Part shown: positions 1 through 6,761 of the stretch, piece after piece
How the letters are laid out: each line of letters begins with the position of its first letter
Numbering within the stretch: the stretch's first letter is position 1
Origin: DAONDQ01 sp035402645
GTDB taxonomy: Bacteria; Cloacimonadota; Cloacimonadia; Cloacimonadales; DAONDQ01
Length of the DNA stretch: 14,997 nucleotides
NCBI GenBank assembly: GCA_035402645.1
Contig: DAONDQ010000074.1
Coordinates: 1-14,997 of the forward strand
Direction: 5' to 3'
Program-made: the position numbers and the translations under genes
Notes under the pieces: model-generated
The model's input: only the letters and a program-made list of their open reading frames with translations
What the model was told of the DNA's origin: nothing
The model's database searches: none

Positions 1-2
1 AT

Positions 3-368
3 ATTCTGCAGTCAACACTCATGGGCATGCGAATCTGTGCGAAAAAACTGGTCATTCAACCTGACCTGTGTATCATTGACGGGAATAAAATTCCTGCCAA
101 TATGCCGTATCCGAGTCAATCTGTCATCAAGGGTGATGGCACCCATGCCTGCATTGCTGCAGCCTCCATCCTTGCAAAGGTGACCAGGGACCGGATCATG
201 ATTGCCATGGATGCCCAATATCCCGGTTACGGTTTTGCACATCATAAGGGCTACCCAACCAAAGAGCACATGGAAGCCATCGAGAAACTGGGAGTACTGA
301 AAGAACATCGCCAATCCTACGCACCGATTTCACAGTTGACATTTAGGTTTGATTCTGCTAATAATTGA
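3..368 (+). CDS. rnhB: Ribonuclease HII, C-terminal part (5' end outside window)
   Basis: RNase HII cleaves the RNA strand of RNA-DNA hybrids and starts removal of single ribonucleotides misincorporated in DNA. The frame is open from the window edge, so the Met at 21 is internal and the N-terminal catalytic Asp-Glu pair (DExGRG region) is not visible. What remains is diagnostic: a 'DGNKIP' segment, then 'KGD' and 'AAASILAKVTRD' with 18 residues between the two aspartates. That is the spacing I recall for the third and fourth catalytic acids of E. coli RNase HII (D108/D126). A family-typical 'YPGYGFAHHKGYPT' stretch and an 'HRQSYAP' tail follow. The C-terminus is complete. glgP begins 36 bp downstream on the same strand, so the two may be co-transcribed. 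Confidence 0.95.
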   Translation: MLQSTLMGMRICAKKLVIQPDLCIIDGNKIPANMPYPSQSVIKGDGTHACIAAASILAKVTRDRIMIAMDAQYPGYGFAHHKGYPTKEHMEAIEKLGVLKEHRQSYAPISQLTFRFDSANN

Positions 369-404
369 TTTTGATATTAACATATTTTCGATAGAGGAAT
401 CACA

Positions 405-2894
405 ATGGAATGGAATCAGAAACTCCATGAGTATTTTTCCCTGAATGCCGAGAGAATCGAACATTCACCGGAAGATATCATCCTTGCTTATTATAATCAC
501 CTTCATTATACACTGGGTAAAGATACCTACTCCTACACTCCGCTCGATGCCTATATGAGCCTTGCATATGCTGTACGTGACCAGTTGATCGCCAATTGGC
601 TCAAGACTCAGCAGCAATATTATAAGGATGATGTCAAACGGATGTATTATCTTTCCATGGAATATCTCATGGGCAGGACTCTCGGCAACAGCCTGATCAA
701 TCTCGGTTTGCTGACGAATGCTCGAGATGCCATGCATCAGATTGACTTGTCATTGGAGGAAATCCAGGAACTCGAGATCGATGCAGGTTTGGGAAATGGC
801 GGTCTTGGCAGACTTGCCGCCTGTTATCTCGATTCCATGGCAACGCTTCAAATTCCCGGTTTTGGTTATGGAATCCGTTATGAATATGGAATGTTCTTCC
901 AGCATTTTCTGAGGGGATGCCAGGTGGAAACTCCGGACAACTGGCTTCGCTACGGCAATCCCTGGGAATTAGCCCGTCCTGAACTCCTCTTCCCCGTTCG
1001 CTTCGGCGGACAGGTTTCCACTTCTCTCGATAAGGAAAAACATATCCATTATCATTGGAAAGATTCGGAAATCGTCATGGCTATGGCTTACGATACCCCC
1101 ATCCCCGGCTACCGGAACAATACCGTGAACACGCTCAGGCTCTGGTCTGCCAAATCCTCTCGTGATCTCAATCTCGATTCCTTCAACAAGGGTTTATATA
1201 TCGACGCTGTAGTAGAAAAAGACCTCTCTGAAACCATTTCCAAAGTACTCTATCCAAATGATAAGACAACCGAAGGCAAGGAACTGCGTCTCCGCCAGGA
1301 GTATTTCTTTGTCTCGGCAACTCTCCAGGATATCTTCCGAAGATTCGAGAAGATTCAATCTGATTATGACCTGTTCCCGGAAAAGATCGCCATTCATCTG
1401 AATGATACGCATCCCGCGATTGCAATTGCTGAACTCATGCGTATTTTCATGGATGATAAAGGACTTACCTGGGACAAATCCTGGGAAATCGCCAACAAGG
1501 TTTTTGCTTTTACCAATCATACGATTTTACCGGAATCCCTTGAATCATGGAGTTCGGACATCATGCAGCGCCTTCTGCCAAGGCACCAGGTCATTATCAC
1601 TGAAATTAACCGCAGATTCCTTGATCGTGTGATCCACCTTACCATGAATGACCCGGCAAAAGTCCACAATTTGAGTATTATCACTGAAAGTCAGCCATCC
1701 AACATCCAAATGGCAAAACTGGCTATCGTGGGAAGTCATTCAGTTAATGGAGTGTCAAAATTGCATACGGATTTGCTGAAGACTCGTATCTTCAAGGAAT
1801 TCTATGAACTTGAACCGGAGAAATTCATCAGCATCACGAATGGAATCACGCAACGGCGATGGCTCATGCTCTGTAACCCTCGTCTTTCGGAACTGATCAC
1901 CAACAAGATTGGAGACGATTGGGGCATGGATCTGAGTCAGTTGAAGATGCTCTTGGATCACATCGATGAGCCGGATTTCCTGCAAGCCTGGCAGAAAGTT
2001 AAAAATGACAATAAGCATGAATTCTCGGCCTGGATCAAAGAAAAACTGAACTTCACGATTCCAACAAACAGCATCCTGGATTTCCAGGTGAAACGTATCC
2101 ATGAGTACAAGAGGCAACTTCTGAATATACTGCATGTCATTCACCTGTATTGCAAGATTCTCAAACATCCTGATATCGACATGATTCCACGTACCGTCAT
2201 ATTTGCCGGGAAAGCAGCCCCGGGTTACGACATGGCTAAACTCATCATCCATTTTATCAATTCAGTAGCCTATATTGTAAATCATGAACCCAGGATGAAG
2301 GACAAGTTAAAGGTCATTTTCATCCCGAATTATAATGTTACCCTAGCTGAAAGGATCTTCCCTGCAGCCGATCTTTCTGAGCAGATATCCACTGCAGGTA
2401 TGGAGGCATCCGGTACGGGAAATATGAAATTCTCACTGAATGGCGCTCTGACCATTGGTACCCTCGATGGTGCCAATATCGAGATCAGGGAGGCGGTTGG
2501 CGCTGACAATTTCTTCCTTTTCGGGAATACTGCCGATGAGATCCAGGAACTGAAGGTAAAGAGATATAATCCCCGCTCATATTACATGAACGATGAAAAT
2601 ATCAGGGAAGTTCTTGATCTCATCGATATCGGTCATTTCGACCTCGGGAAACCGAAAGTATTCCAGCCAATCATTGATTCATTATTAAACCAGGGTGACC
2701 AATATTTCCTGCTTGCCGATTTCGCTTCCTACATTTCCTGCCAGGAAACTGTGGAAACGGAATACAGAGATCAGCATAATTGGACAAGAAAGTCCATCAT
2801 CAATGTTGCCAACATGGGTGTATTTTCATCAGACAGAGCTGTGCAGGAATACACCGAAAAAATCTGGAAAGTAAAACCAATACCGATTCCATAG
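405..2894 (+). CDS. glgP: Glycogen/alpha-glucan phosphorylase (GT35)
   Basis: This enzyme phosphorolyses alpha-1,4-glucans (glycogen, starch, maltodextrins) to glucose-1-phosphate in the cytoplasm using a PLP cofactor. At 829 residues it has the normal full length of the classical family. Landmarks in order: 'GLGNGGLGRLAACYLDS' (about 128-144), 'HLNDTHPAIAIAELMRI' (about 332-348), 'FTNHTILPESLESW' (about 370), 'SITNGITQRRWL' (about 478), 'VKRIHEYKRQ' (about 563), and the PLP site 'EASGTGNMKFSLNGA' with the Schiff-base lysine at residue 675. All are intact. The start is supported by GAGGA about 6 bp upstream. I see no N-terminal extension like that carrying the regulatory phosphoserine of animal enzymes. 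It follows rnhB closely. No synthase or branching enzyme is in the window, and glycogen versus maltodextrin preference cannot be read from sequence alone. Confidence 0.97.
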   Translation: MEWNQKLHEYFSLNAERIEHSPEDIILAYYNHLHYTLGKDTYSYTPLDAYMSLAYAVRDQLIANWLKTQQQYYKDDVKRMYYLSMEYLMGRTLGNSLINLGLLTNARDAMHQIDLSLEEIQELEIDAGLGNGGLGRLAACYLDSMATLQIPGFGYGIRYEYGMFFQHFLRGCQVETPDNWLRYGNPWELARPELLFPVRFGGQVSTSLDKEKHIHYHWKDSEIVMAMAYDTPIPGYRNNTVNTLRLWSAKSSRDLNLDSFNKGLYIDAVVEKDLSETISKVLYPNDKTTEGKELRLRQEYFFVSATLQDIFRRFEKIQSDYDLFPEKIAIHLNDTHPAIAIAELMRIFMDDKGLTWDKSWEIANKVFAFTNHTILPESLESWSSDIMQRLLPRHQVIITEINRRFLDRVIHLTMNDPAKVHNLSIITESQPSNIQMAKLAIVGSHSVNGVSKLHTDLLKTRIFKEFYELEPEKFISITNGITQRRWLMLCNPRLSELITNKIGDDWGMDLSQLKMLLDHIDEPDFLQAWQKVKNDNKHEFSAWIKEKLNFTIPTNSILDFQVKRIHEYKRQLLNILHVIHLYCKILKHPDIDMIPRTVIFAGKAAPGYDMAKLIIHFINSVAYIVNHEPRMKDKLKVIFIPNYNVTLAERIFPAADLSEQISTAGMEASGTGNMKFSLNGALTIGTLDGANIEIREAVGADNFFLFGNTADEIQELKVKRYNPRSYYMNDENIREVLDLIDIGHFDLGKPKVFQPIIDSLLNQGDQYFLLADFASYISCQETVETEYRDQHNWTRKSIINVANMGVFSSDRAVQEYTEKIWKVKPIPIP

Positions 2895-3006
2895 GATACA
2901 TGGCTGGCTCTTTAGTACTTTGATCCCGTAAGAGGAACGTATAAGACTTTCCATAAGAATAATTGAGAAGTTGCCTTGGAACCTTACGCATACCAATCCC
3001 TATCCA

Positions 3007-3024
3007 ATGGGATTTCAATCCCAT
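3007..3024. repeat. Perfect 8-bp inverted repeat inside the phased array
   Basis: ATGGGATT at 3007-3014 and AATCCCAT at 3017-3024 are perfect reverse complements separated by 2 bp. This local hairpin overlaps the left half of the array and would compete with the larger central hairpin that starts at 3023. With so short a loop, the innermost pair(s) would have to open. Confidence 0.6.
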
Positions 3025-3068
3025 ACCAATCTCGTTCCAATCTCGAAAGATTGGAAAGAGATTGGTAT
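3023..3068. repeat. Central 46-nt hairpin of the array (21-bp arms, 4-nt loop)
   Basis: Arms 3023-3043 and 3048-3068 are reverse complements over 21 positions with one mismatch (G at 3034 opposite A at 3057). The loop is CGAA (3044-3047). It contains the two central YCAAT and two central MTTGG cores. It is not followed by a T-run on the plus strand, so it does not look like an ordinary intrinsic terminator for glgP. It could still protect the 3' end of the glgP transcript. Confidence 0.8.
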
Positions 3069-3101
3069 AAGCTTGGTAAGAGCTTGGATTGTAATTGGAA
3101 T

Positions 3102-3113
3102 ATTCTCGAGAAT
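3102..3113. repeat. 12-bp perfect palindrome ATTCTCGAGAAT
   Basis: A self-complementary 12-mer lies 3 bp beyond the last pentamer of the phased array. It could be an operator half-site pair or a chance palindrome. Its position at the right edge of the array is the only reason to note it. Confidence 0.5.
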
Positions 3114-3278
3114 TCGGTTATCGTAAGGTACTGGGTATGAACCAGAGTTGAAAAATGAATCTCAGCGTTTATATAAGACAAAGAAAAATTCAGGGAAATG
3201 AGACTTATAATAACAAAAATCCTTTGACAAATTTCATATGGAAAGAAAGTTGTAAGAAAAAAAAGAGTGGGAGGAATG

Positions 3279-3761
3279 ATGTCTGACGAAAGCAAAGATA
3301 TCCAAGGCACCACCAAACCTAAAGCAAAACCGCAACCTAAAACCGATGATGATGCACCTATCGTAAGAAAGACCCGGTTTTCACTTCTTGAGCTGACCAT
3401 GATCCTGATGATTGTTGGAATCATTCTTGTTTTCTGGTTACCCATGAGAGCGGATAAGATCATGGCAGGAAAGGTTGCCGTGGCGATCGATCAAATCAAC
3501 CAGATCGCAAAAGAAGATAATGAATTCAAAACTCAGACAACATTCTATCTCGATGATATCAACCAGATGAACATATATAAGAAATTGGATCAGCGTTATT
3601 TTACTTATGCACTGACTGATTCTGCCTGTGTGATTGCAACATCCACACCAGCATTCGGTGTCAAGGACGCAAAGATCATTTTCCGTTTGCCTACAGGACC
3701 CTTTGAGGTAGGTACGGATGATGTTTCGCAAAAGTACATCGACCAAAACTGGTTGCCATAA
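3279..3761 (+). CDS. Pilin-like single-span membrane protein, unrecognised family
   Basis: The function is not recognised. The reading frame begins at a GTG (3267), but that codon overlaps the Shine-Dalgarno GGAGG (3270-3274). The ATG at 3279, 4 bp after it, is the better start and gives 160 residues. Residues 1-32 are hydrophilic, rich in Lys, Pro and Asp. A segment starting at F34 ('RFSLLELTMILMIVGIILVF') resembles type IV prepilin N-termini: Phe at +1, Glu at +5 (E38), then one hydrophobic helix. The expected Gly at -1 is Arg (R33), and the leader would be unusually long. About 105 residues follow as a presumably extracytoplasmic domain, with two Asp-rich stretches. It may be a pseudopilin-like protein or simply a signal-anchor protein. 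An intrinsic terminator follows the stop. Confidence 0.8.
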   Translation: MSDESKDIQGTTKPKAKPQPKTDDDAPIVRKTRFSLLELTMILMIVGIILVFWLPMRADKIMAGKVAVAIDQINQIAKEDNEFKTQTTFYLDDINQMNIYKKLDQRYFTYALTDSACVIATSTPAFGVKDAKIIFRLPTGPFEVGTDDVSQKYIDQNWLP

Positions 3762-3776
3762 TATTTTTCAATCAGG

Positions 3777-3801
3777 AAACCCCCTTTATGGGGGTTTTTT
3801 T
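3777..3801 (+). terminator. Intrinsic terminator after the pilin-like gene
   Basis: AACCCCC (3778-3784) pairs with GGGGGTT (3790-3796) around a 5-nt loop, followed by a run of T to 3801. It starts 15 bp after the stop codon. The dedA-like gene starts only 24 bp past it, leaving little room for a separate promoter, so some read-through is plausible. Confidence 0.85.
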
Positions 3802-3825
3802 ATGACTATATGGAGATAGGTTGGG

Positions 3826-4434
3826 ATGTGGAGTTTCATTAAGACCCTTCTGAAACAACTCGGTTATCCGCAGATTATCGTTCTTATGACGATGGAAAGC
3901 ACATTTCTACCGGTTCCTTCGGAATTGGTGGTTCCACCTGCTGCTTATCGTTGTTCACAAGGTGAAATGAACCTATTGCTGGTGATACTATGCAGCACTC
4001 TTGGCAGCCTGATTGGAGCCACAATTAACTATTTGCTTGGTTATTTCCTCGGACGTTCCATTATTTACTCATTAGCAGACACCAAAGTCGCAAAAATGCT
4101 CTTCATTAACCGGGGAAAATTGGAAAAGGCAGAGCATTATTTCAATCATTACGGTAAATCATCCACTTTCATTGGTCGTCTGGTACCGGGAATCAGGCAT
4201 TTGATCTCCATACCTGCCGGTATGGCAAAGATGCCTTTTATCACCTTTGCGGGTTTTACCGTACTCGGATCCTTTTCCTGGTCAGCAATCCTTGGTGTTT
4301 TAGGATATTTCTTCGGTGCCAACCAGAATCTGTTGAATCGTTACTATCGTCAGATCAGCATTGTCTTGCTGGGGATTTTTGTTTTGTTCGTTATTTACCT
4401 GGTTTGGATTGGATTCAGAAGGAAGAAAAAATAG
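3826..4434 (+). CDS. DedA-family (SNARE-associated/VTT domain) membrane protein
   Basis: DedA proteins are inner-membrane proteins. Members of the wider superfamily have been implicated in undecaprenyl-phosphate or phospholipid translocation and in maintaining envelope function. This one has 202 residues, the usual length. Visible signatures are the N-terminal 'E24-S-T-F-L-P29-V-P31-S-E33' re-entrant motif and the 'GRLVPGIRHLISIPAGM' motif (117-133) with R118, P121, R124 and the Ala-Gly pair at 131-132. Hydrophobic segments lie at roughly 14-22, 47-80, 139-164 and 176-196. The C-terminus is strongly basic ('RRKKK'), consistent with a cytoplasmic end. The start is the ATG with AGG 5 bp upstream. 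A bidirectional terminator closes it off from the minus-strand cluster. The substrate cannot be read from sequence. Confidence 0.92.
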   Translation: MWSFIKTLLKQLGYPQIIVLMTMESTFLPVPSELVVPPAAYRCSQGEMNLLLVILCSTLGSLIGATINYLLGYFLGRSIIYSLADTKVAKMLFINRGKLEKAEHYFNHYGKSSTFIGRLVPGIRHLISIPAGMAKMPFITFAGFTVLGSFSWSAILGVLGYFFGANQNLLNRYYRQISIVLLGIFVLFVIYLVWIGFRRKKK

Positions 4435-4469
4435 GGACGAATGATCGAACAATCGTTTATAATATAAAA

Positions 4470-4494
4470 AAAAGCCCACATGATGTGGGCTTTT
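4470..4494. terminator. Bidirectional intrinsic terminator between convergent genes
   Basis: AAAAGCCCAC (4470-4479) pairs perfectly with GTGGGCTTTT (4485-4494) around ATGAT. The plus strand has a T-rich tail (4491-4500). The minus strand also has one, because eight A residues (4466-4473) precede the GC stem. It sits between the stop of the dedA-like gene (4434) and that of the PLP enzyme (4509), and can serve both transcription units. Confidence 0.92.
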
Positions 4495-4508
4495 CTTATT
4501 GATGAGTT

Positions 4509-5687
4509 TTATATTACTTTCAGTTCCTTACCAATCTTGTAGAACTTATCCAATGCAAATTCCAACTGTTTCTTAGTATGTGTCGCCATGAAACTTGTAC
4601 GGATCAGGCATTGTGAAGGCGGAACGGCAGGTGGAACGACAGGATTGATGAAAACACCTTCTTCTGCCAGAAGCTTCCACATTTTGAAGGCAATCATGAT
4701 GTCACCTACATGAAGCGGAACCACCGGTGAACAGGAAAGACCTGTATTGTAACCCATATTTTTAAAGCCTTCCAGCATGAAGTGCGTATTATCCCAAAGC
4801 TGTTGAATTCTTTGCGGTTCTTCCTTCATGATCTTGATAGCTTCCAGGACAGTCGCTGTCGATGCCGGAGGAAGGGAGGCACTGAAGATCAGAGGACGGG
4901 AGTTATGCTTGAGATAATGAATGACATTCTCGTCGGCTGCAATAAAACCACCCACAGAAGCAAGGGATTTACTGAAGGTTCCCATGATGATATCTGTCTG
5001 GTCTGTCAAACCAAAATGAGCGGCAGCACCAGCGCCAAATTTACCAAGAACCCCGAGGGAATGTGCTTCATCTACCATAAGAGAAGCGCCATGTTTCTTG
5101 ATCACAGGCATCATAGCCGGCAAGTCGGCAATATCGCCTTCCATGCTGAAGATACCATCGACCACGATGAGCGCATTCTTGTTTTCTATTTTCTGAAGAA
5201 CTTTCTCGAGACTCTTAACATTGTTGTGACTAAAACGAAGCATCGTACCATAGGAAAGCTTGCAACCATCGATGATGGATGCATGATCCAATTTATCGGT
5301 GATAATAAAGTCATCTTTCAGGACGAGCGCTGATATGGCACCAACATTAGCCTGGTAACCAGTTGGAAAGGAAAGGGCTGCTTCCTTCCCTGACAAAATG
5401 GCAAGCTCTCTTTCAAGTTCTATATGAATATCCAGAGTTCCATTCAAAAAACGTGAACCTGCGCAACCGGTACCATATTTCTTCAATGCTTTTATTGCAG
5501 CTTCTTTGACACGGGGATGAGATGTGAGACCAAGATAACTGTTTGATCCCATCATCAGCATTTTCTTTCCGTCGACTAATACTTCGGTATCCTGTTCGGA
5601 ACTGATCTCACGAAAATAGGGATAATAACCGATCTTCATCATTTTTCGTGCTTCATGATAATGATTGCATTTTTCCAATAAACCCAT
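4509..5687 (-). CDS. Serine palmitoyltransferase-like alpha-oxoamine synthase
   Basis: This PLP enzyme of the alpha-oxoamine synthase family condenses an amino acid with an acyl thioester. Relatives are BioF (KAPA synthase), KBL (2-amino-3-ketobutyrate CoA ligase) and serine palmitoyltransferase (SPT). It has 392 residues, full length. The PLP-stacking His is in 'LDHAS' (H135), the cofactor Asp/His are in 'VDEAHS' (D206, H209), and the Schiff-base lysine is in 'GTFSKSLASVGG' (K240). 'GTFSKSLAS', 'YGTGCAGSRFLNGTLDIH', the N-terminal 'YPYFREI' and the late 'EGVFINPVVPPAVPP' match Bacteroidetes SPT as I recall it; BioF/KBL usually have 'GTLGKA'. SPT makes 3-ketodihydrosphingosine from serine and palmitoyl-CoA, the first step of sphingolipid synthesis. 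No biotin genes or threonine dehydrogenase lie nearby, which weakens BioF/KBL. GAGGA precedes the ATG. It is last in the surE-led cluster, 12 bp after the upstream gene. Confidence 0.85.
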   Translation of the reverse strand: MGLLEKCNHYHEARKMMKIGYYPYFREISSEQDTEVLVDGKKMLMMGSNSYLGLTSHPRVKEAAIKALKKYGTGCAGSRFLNGTLDIHIELERELAILSGKEAALSFPTGYQANVGAISALVLKDDFIITDKLDHASIIDGCKLSYGTMLRFSHNNVKSLEKVLQKIENKNALIVVDGIFSMEGDIADLPAMMPVIKKHGASLMVDEAHSLGVLGKFGAGAAAHFGLTDQTDIIMGTFSKSLASVGGFIAADENVIHYLKHNSRPLIFSASLPPASTATVLEAIKIMKEEPQRIQQLWDNTHFMLEGFKNMGYNTGLSCSPVVPLHVGDIMIAFKMWKLLAEEGVFINPVVPPAVPPSQCLIRTSFMATHTKKQLEFALDKFYKIGKELKVI

Positions 5688-5699
5688 GATTTCCTCTAT

Positions 5700-6761
5700 T
5701 TATATTATTTCGAAAGCTTTCAAATTTTGACGTAATATTCGGAATAGACTGTAAACCAAGAATACTACAGGTACTGATACCAGCATCCCGACAATTCCAA
5801 AGACAAAGCCACCTGCCATCACTGTCAATAAAATAATCAGCGGGTGCATATTCGTATTTTTACCTACAACAGTAGGATAAACAATGTTGTTATCAATAAC
5901 CTGAACTGCATACATGCCCAAGCCGGCATAAACGATATAGATCAACGGCTTACCGCTGATCAAGACTGAGAGAATGGCGAATGCCGCTCCCATCCATGGT
6001 CCAAAATAGGGGATGACATTCATGAAACCTGCGAATACCCCTATCAGGACACCATAATTGATTCCAATCGCTGAGAGGATGACAGACGCAAGAGTACTGA
6101 CAATAATGACTTCAATCATCATGGCTCGCAGATATTTGCCGGCAACTTCATCTGTCTTCTTGATGAGAATCATGACCAACTCGAAATAACGGTTCGGAAC
6201 GAGGCTGACAAGCCCGCGTATGAAGAGGTGATCATCCTTCAAAAGGAAAAAGCCAAGCAAGGGAATGACAGCCACGAAAGAGATTGCGGTTAAAATATTT
6301 CCTGAGTATTTCATAATGATCTGTGGGAAGTTGGCAAAGAAGTCCTTGATGGACAGAAGCAAGCTGCTGTAGTAACCAGTCAGGTTAATGAACGGTATCT
6401 TCTGCTGAAGGATGAGAACAGAGTTCTTCATATCCTGGACAAAGCTAAGTTTTTCTAACTGCATATCCGGACCGATATTGGTGGCTTTGAAGACATCCAG
6501 TAGATTCTGTGCTTGTTGAGTAACCTGCGGTAAAATGGAATTGACACCCCAGGCAATGAGCATCGCCAAACCTATATAAAGGACAAGTATAGACATCAGG
6601 CGGGACAAACCGCGGTTCTCGAGAAAAACAACCACCGGATTCAGGATATAAGCAAAAACAAGCGCTACGATCACATAACTGAAAACAGTCCGGTATATGA
6701 AGATACCCACACCAATCAAAACAAGTGTGAGAATTATATAGAGCCATTTAGCTAATTTCAT
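5700..6761 (-). CDS. AI-2E transporter (PerM/YhhT) family membrane protein
   Basis: This is a polytopic inner-membrane protein of the AI-2 exporter-like family. Family members have been linked to autoinducer-2 export (TqsA) and to Na+/H+ antiport, but most are uncharacterised. It has 353 residues, the usual size. It has paired N-terminal membrane helices (about 7-40), a third near 57-75, a soluble loop to about 145, then a run of helices. Family signatures visible late in the protein are 'NVIPYFGPWMGAAFA', 'DNNIVYPTVVGKNTNMHPL' and 'GGFVFGIVGMLVSVPV'. Its first 14 bp overlap the end of the cyclic-nucleotide-binding-fold gene, implying translational coupling. The gene for the SPT-like enzyme starts 12 bp after it. 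The substrate is unknown, and 'AI-2 exporter' should not be assumed. Confidence 0.93.
   Translation of the reverse strand: MKLAKWLYIILTLVLIGVGIFIYRTVFSYVIVALVFAYILNPVVVFLENRGLSRLMSILVLYIGLAMLIAWGVNSILPQVTQQAQNLLDVFKATNIGPDMQLEKLSFVQDMKNSVLILQQKIPFINLTGYYSSLLLSIKDFFANFPQIIMKYSGNILTAISFVAVIPLLGFFLLKDDHLFIRGLVSLVPNRYFELVMILIKKTDEVAGKYLRAMMIEVIIVSTLASVILSAIGINYGVLIGVFAGFMNVIPYFGPWMGAAFAILSVLISGKPLIYIVYAGLGMYAVQVIDNNIVYPTVVGKNTNMHPLIILLTVMAGGFVFGIVGMLVSVPVVFLVYSLFRILRQNLKAFEII

Larger units (their letters stand above)
2993..3098. repeat. Symmetric 11-bp phased CCAAT/ATTGG array
   Basis: Five YCAAT pentamers start at 2993, 3004, 3015, 3026 and 3037. Five MTTGG pentamers (the reverse complement) start at 3050, 3061, 3072, 3083 and 3094. 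Every step within each half is exactly 11 bp, with 6-bp variable spacers. The two halves are mirror-symmetric about 3045.5. Eight of the ten cores fit CCAAT/ATTGG or CTTGG, and one is TCAAT. The pentamers can pair across the dyad while most outer spacers cannot, so the cores look like the conserved unit. An 11-bp step places the cores on nearly the same face of B-DNA. Whether it is a protein-binding array, an RNA hairpin or a dispersed repeat family cannot be settled from one copy. Confidence 0.85.
2895..3278. other. Non-coding region between glgP and the pilin-like gene
   Basis: This 384-bp gap has no convincing gene. Open frames on the minus strand here translate the palindromic array or run through the downstream gene antisense. 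It contains the 11-bp phased array, a 12-bp perfect palindrome (3102-3113) and an outer 8-bp inverted pair (ACCTTACG at 2981-2988, CGTAAGGT at 3122-3129). Further on are isolated promoter-like hexamers: TATAAT at 3206-3211 and TTGACA at 3224-3229. Neither has a well-spaced partner, so the promoter of the pilin-like gene is uncertain. I see no intrinsic terminator with a T-run directly after glgP. Confidence 0.7.

Noticed and set aside
1755..2252. 165-codon minus-strand frame inside glgP
   Set aside because: It is fully antisense to a strongly conserved enzyme and has no recognisable domain. It is a shadow of glgP codon use.
2993..3098. CRISPR array or tandem coding repeats
   Set aside because: The units are 5-bp cores with 6-bp spacers and invert at the centre. 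CRISPR repeats are longer, all in one orientation, and have spacers of about 30 bp.
3224..3256. Promoter for the pilin-like gene using TTGACA at 3224
   Set aside because: The best -10 candidates (TTGTAA/TGTAAG) lie 20-21 bp away, too far for a typical spacer, and the TATAAT at 3206 is upstream of it and lacks a -35.
2984..3463. Minus-strand frame of 159 codons spanning the phased array
   Set aside because: Its C-terminus is only a translation of the 11-bp repeats (recurring 'RDWY' and 'LS-L' patterns). The rest runs antisense to the pilin-like gene, and no Shine-Dalgarno or family resemblance is seen.
4782..5333. 183-codon plus-strand frame opposite the SPT-like gene
   Set aside because: It is antisense to the conserved core, including the PLP site, and shows no protein-like pattern or ribosome binding site.
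4509..5687. Assignment as BioF or KBL
   Set aside because: The lysine motif 'GTFSKSLAS' and the flanking conserved blocks fit SPT better, and neither biotin genes nor threonine dehydrogenase is nearby. It cannot be fully excluded without a phylogeny.
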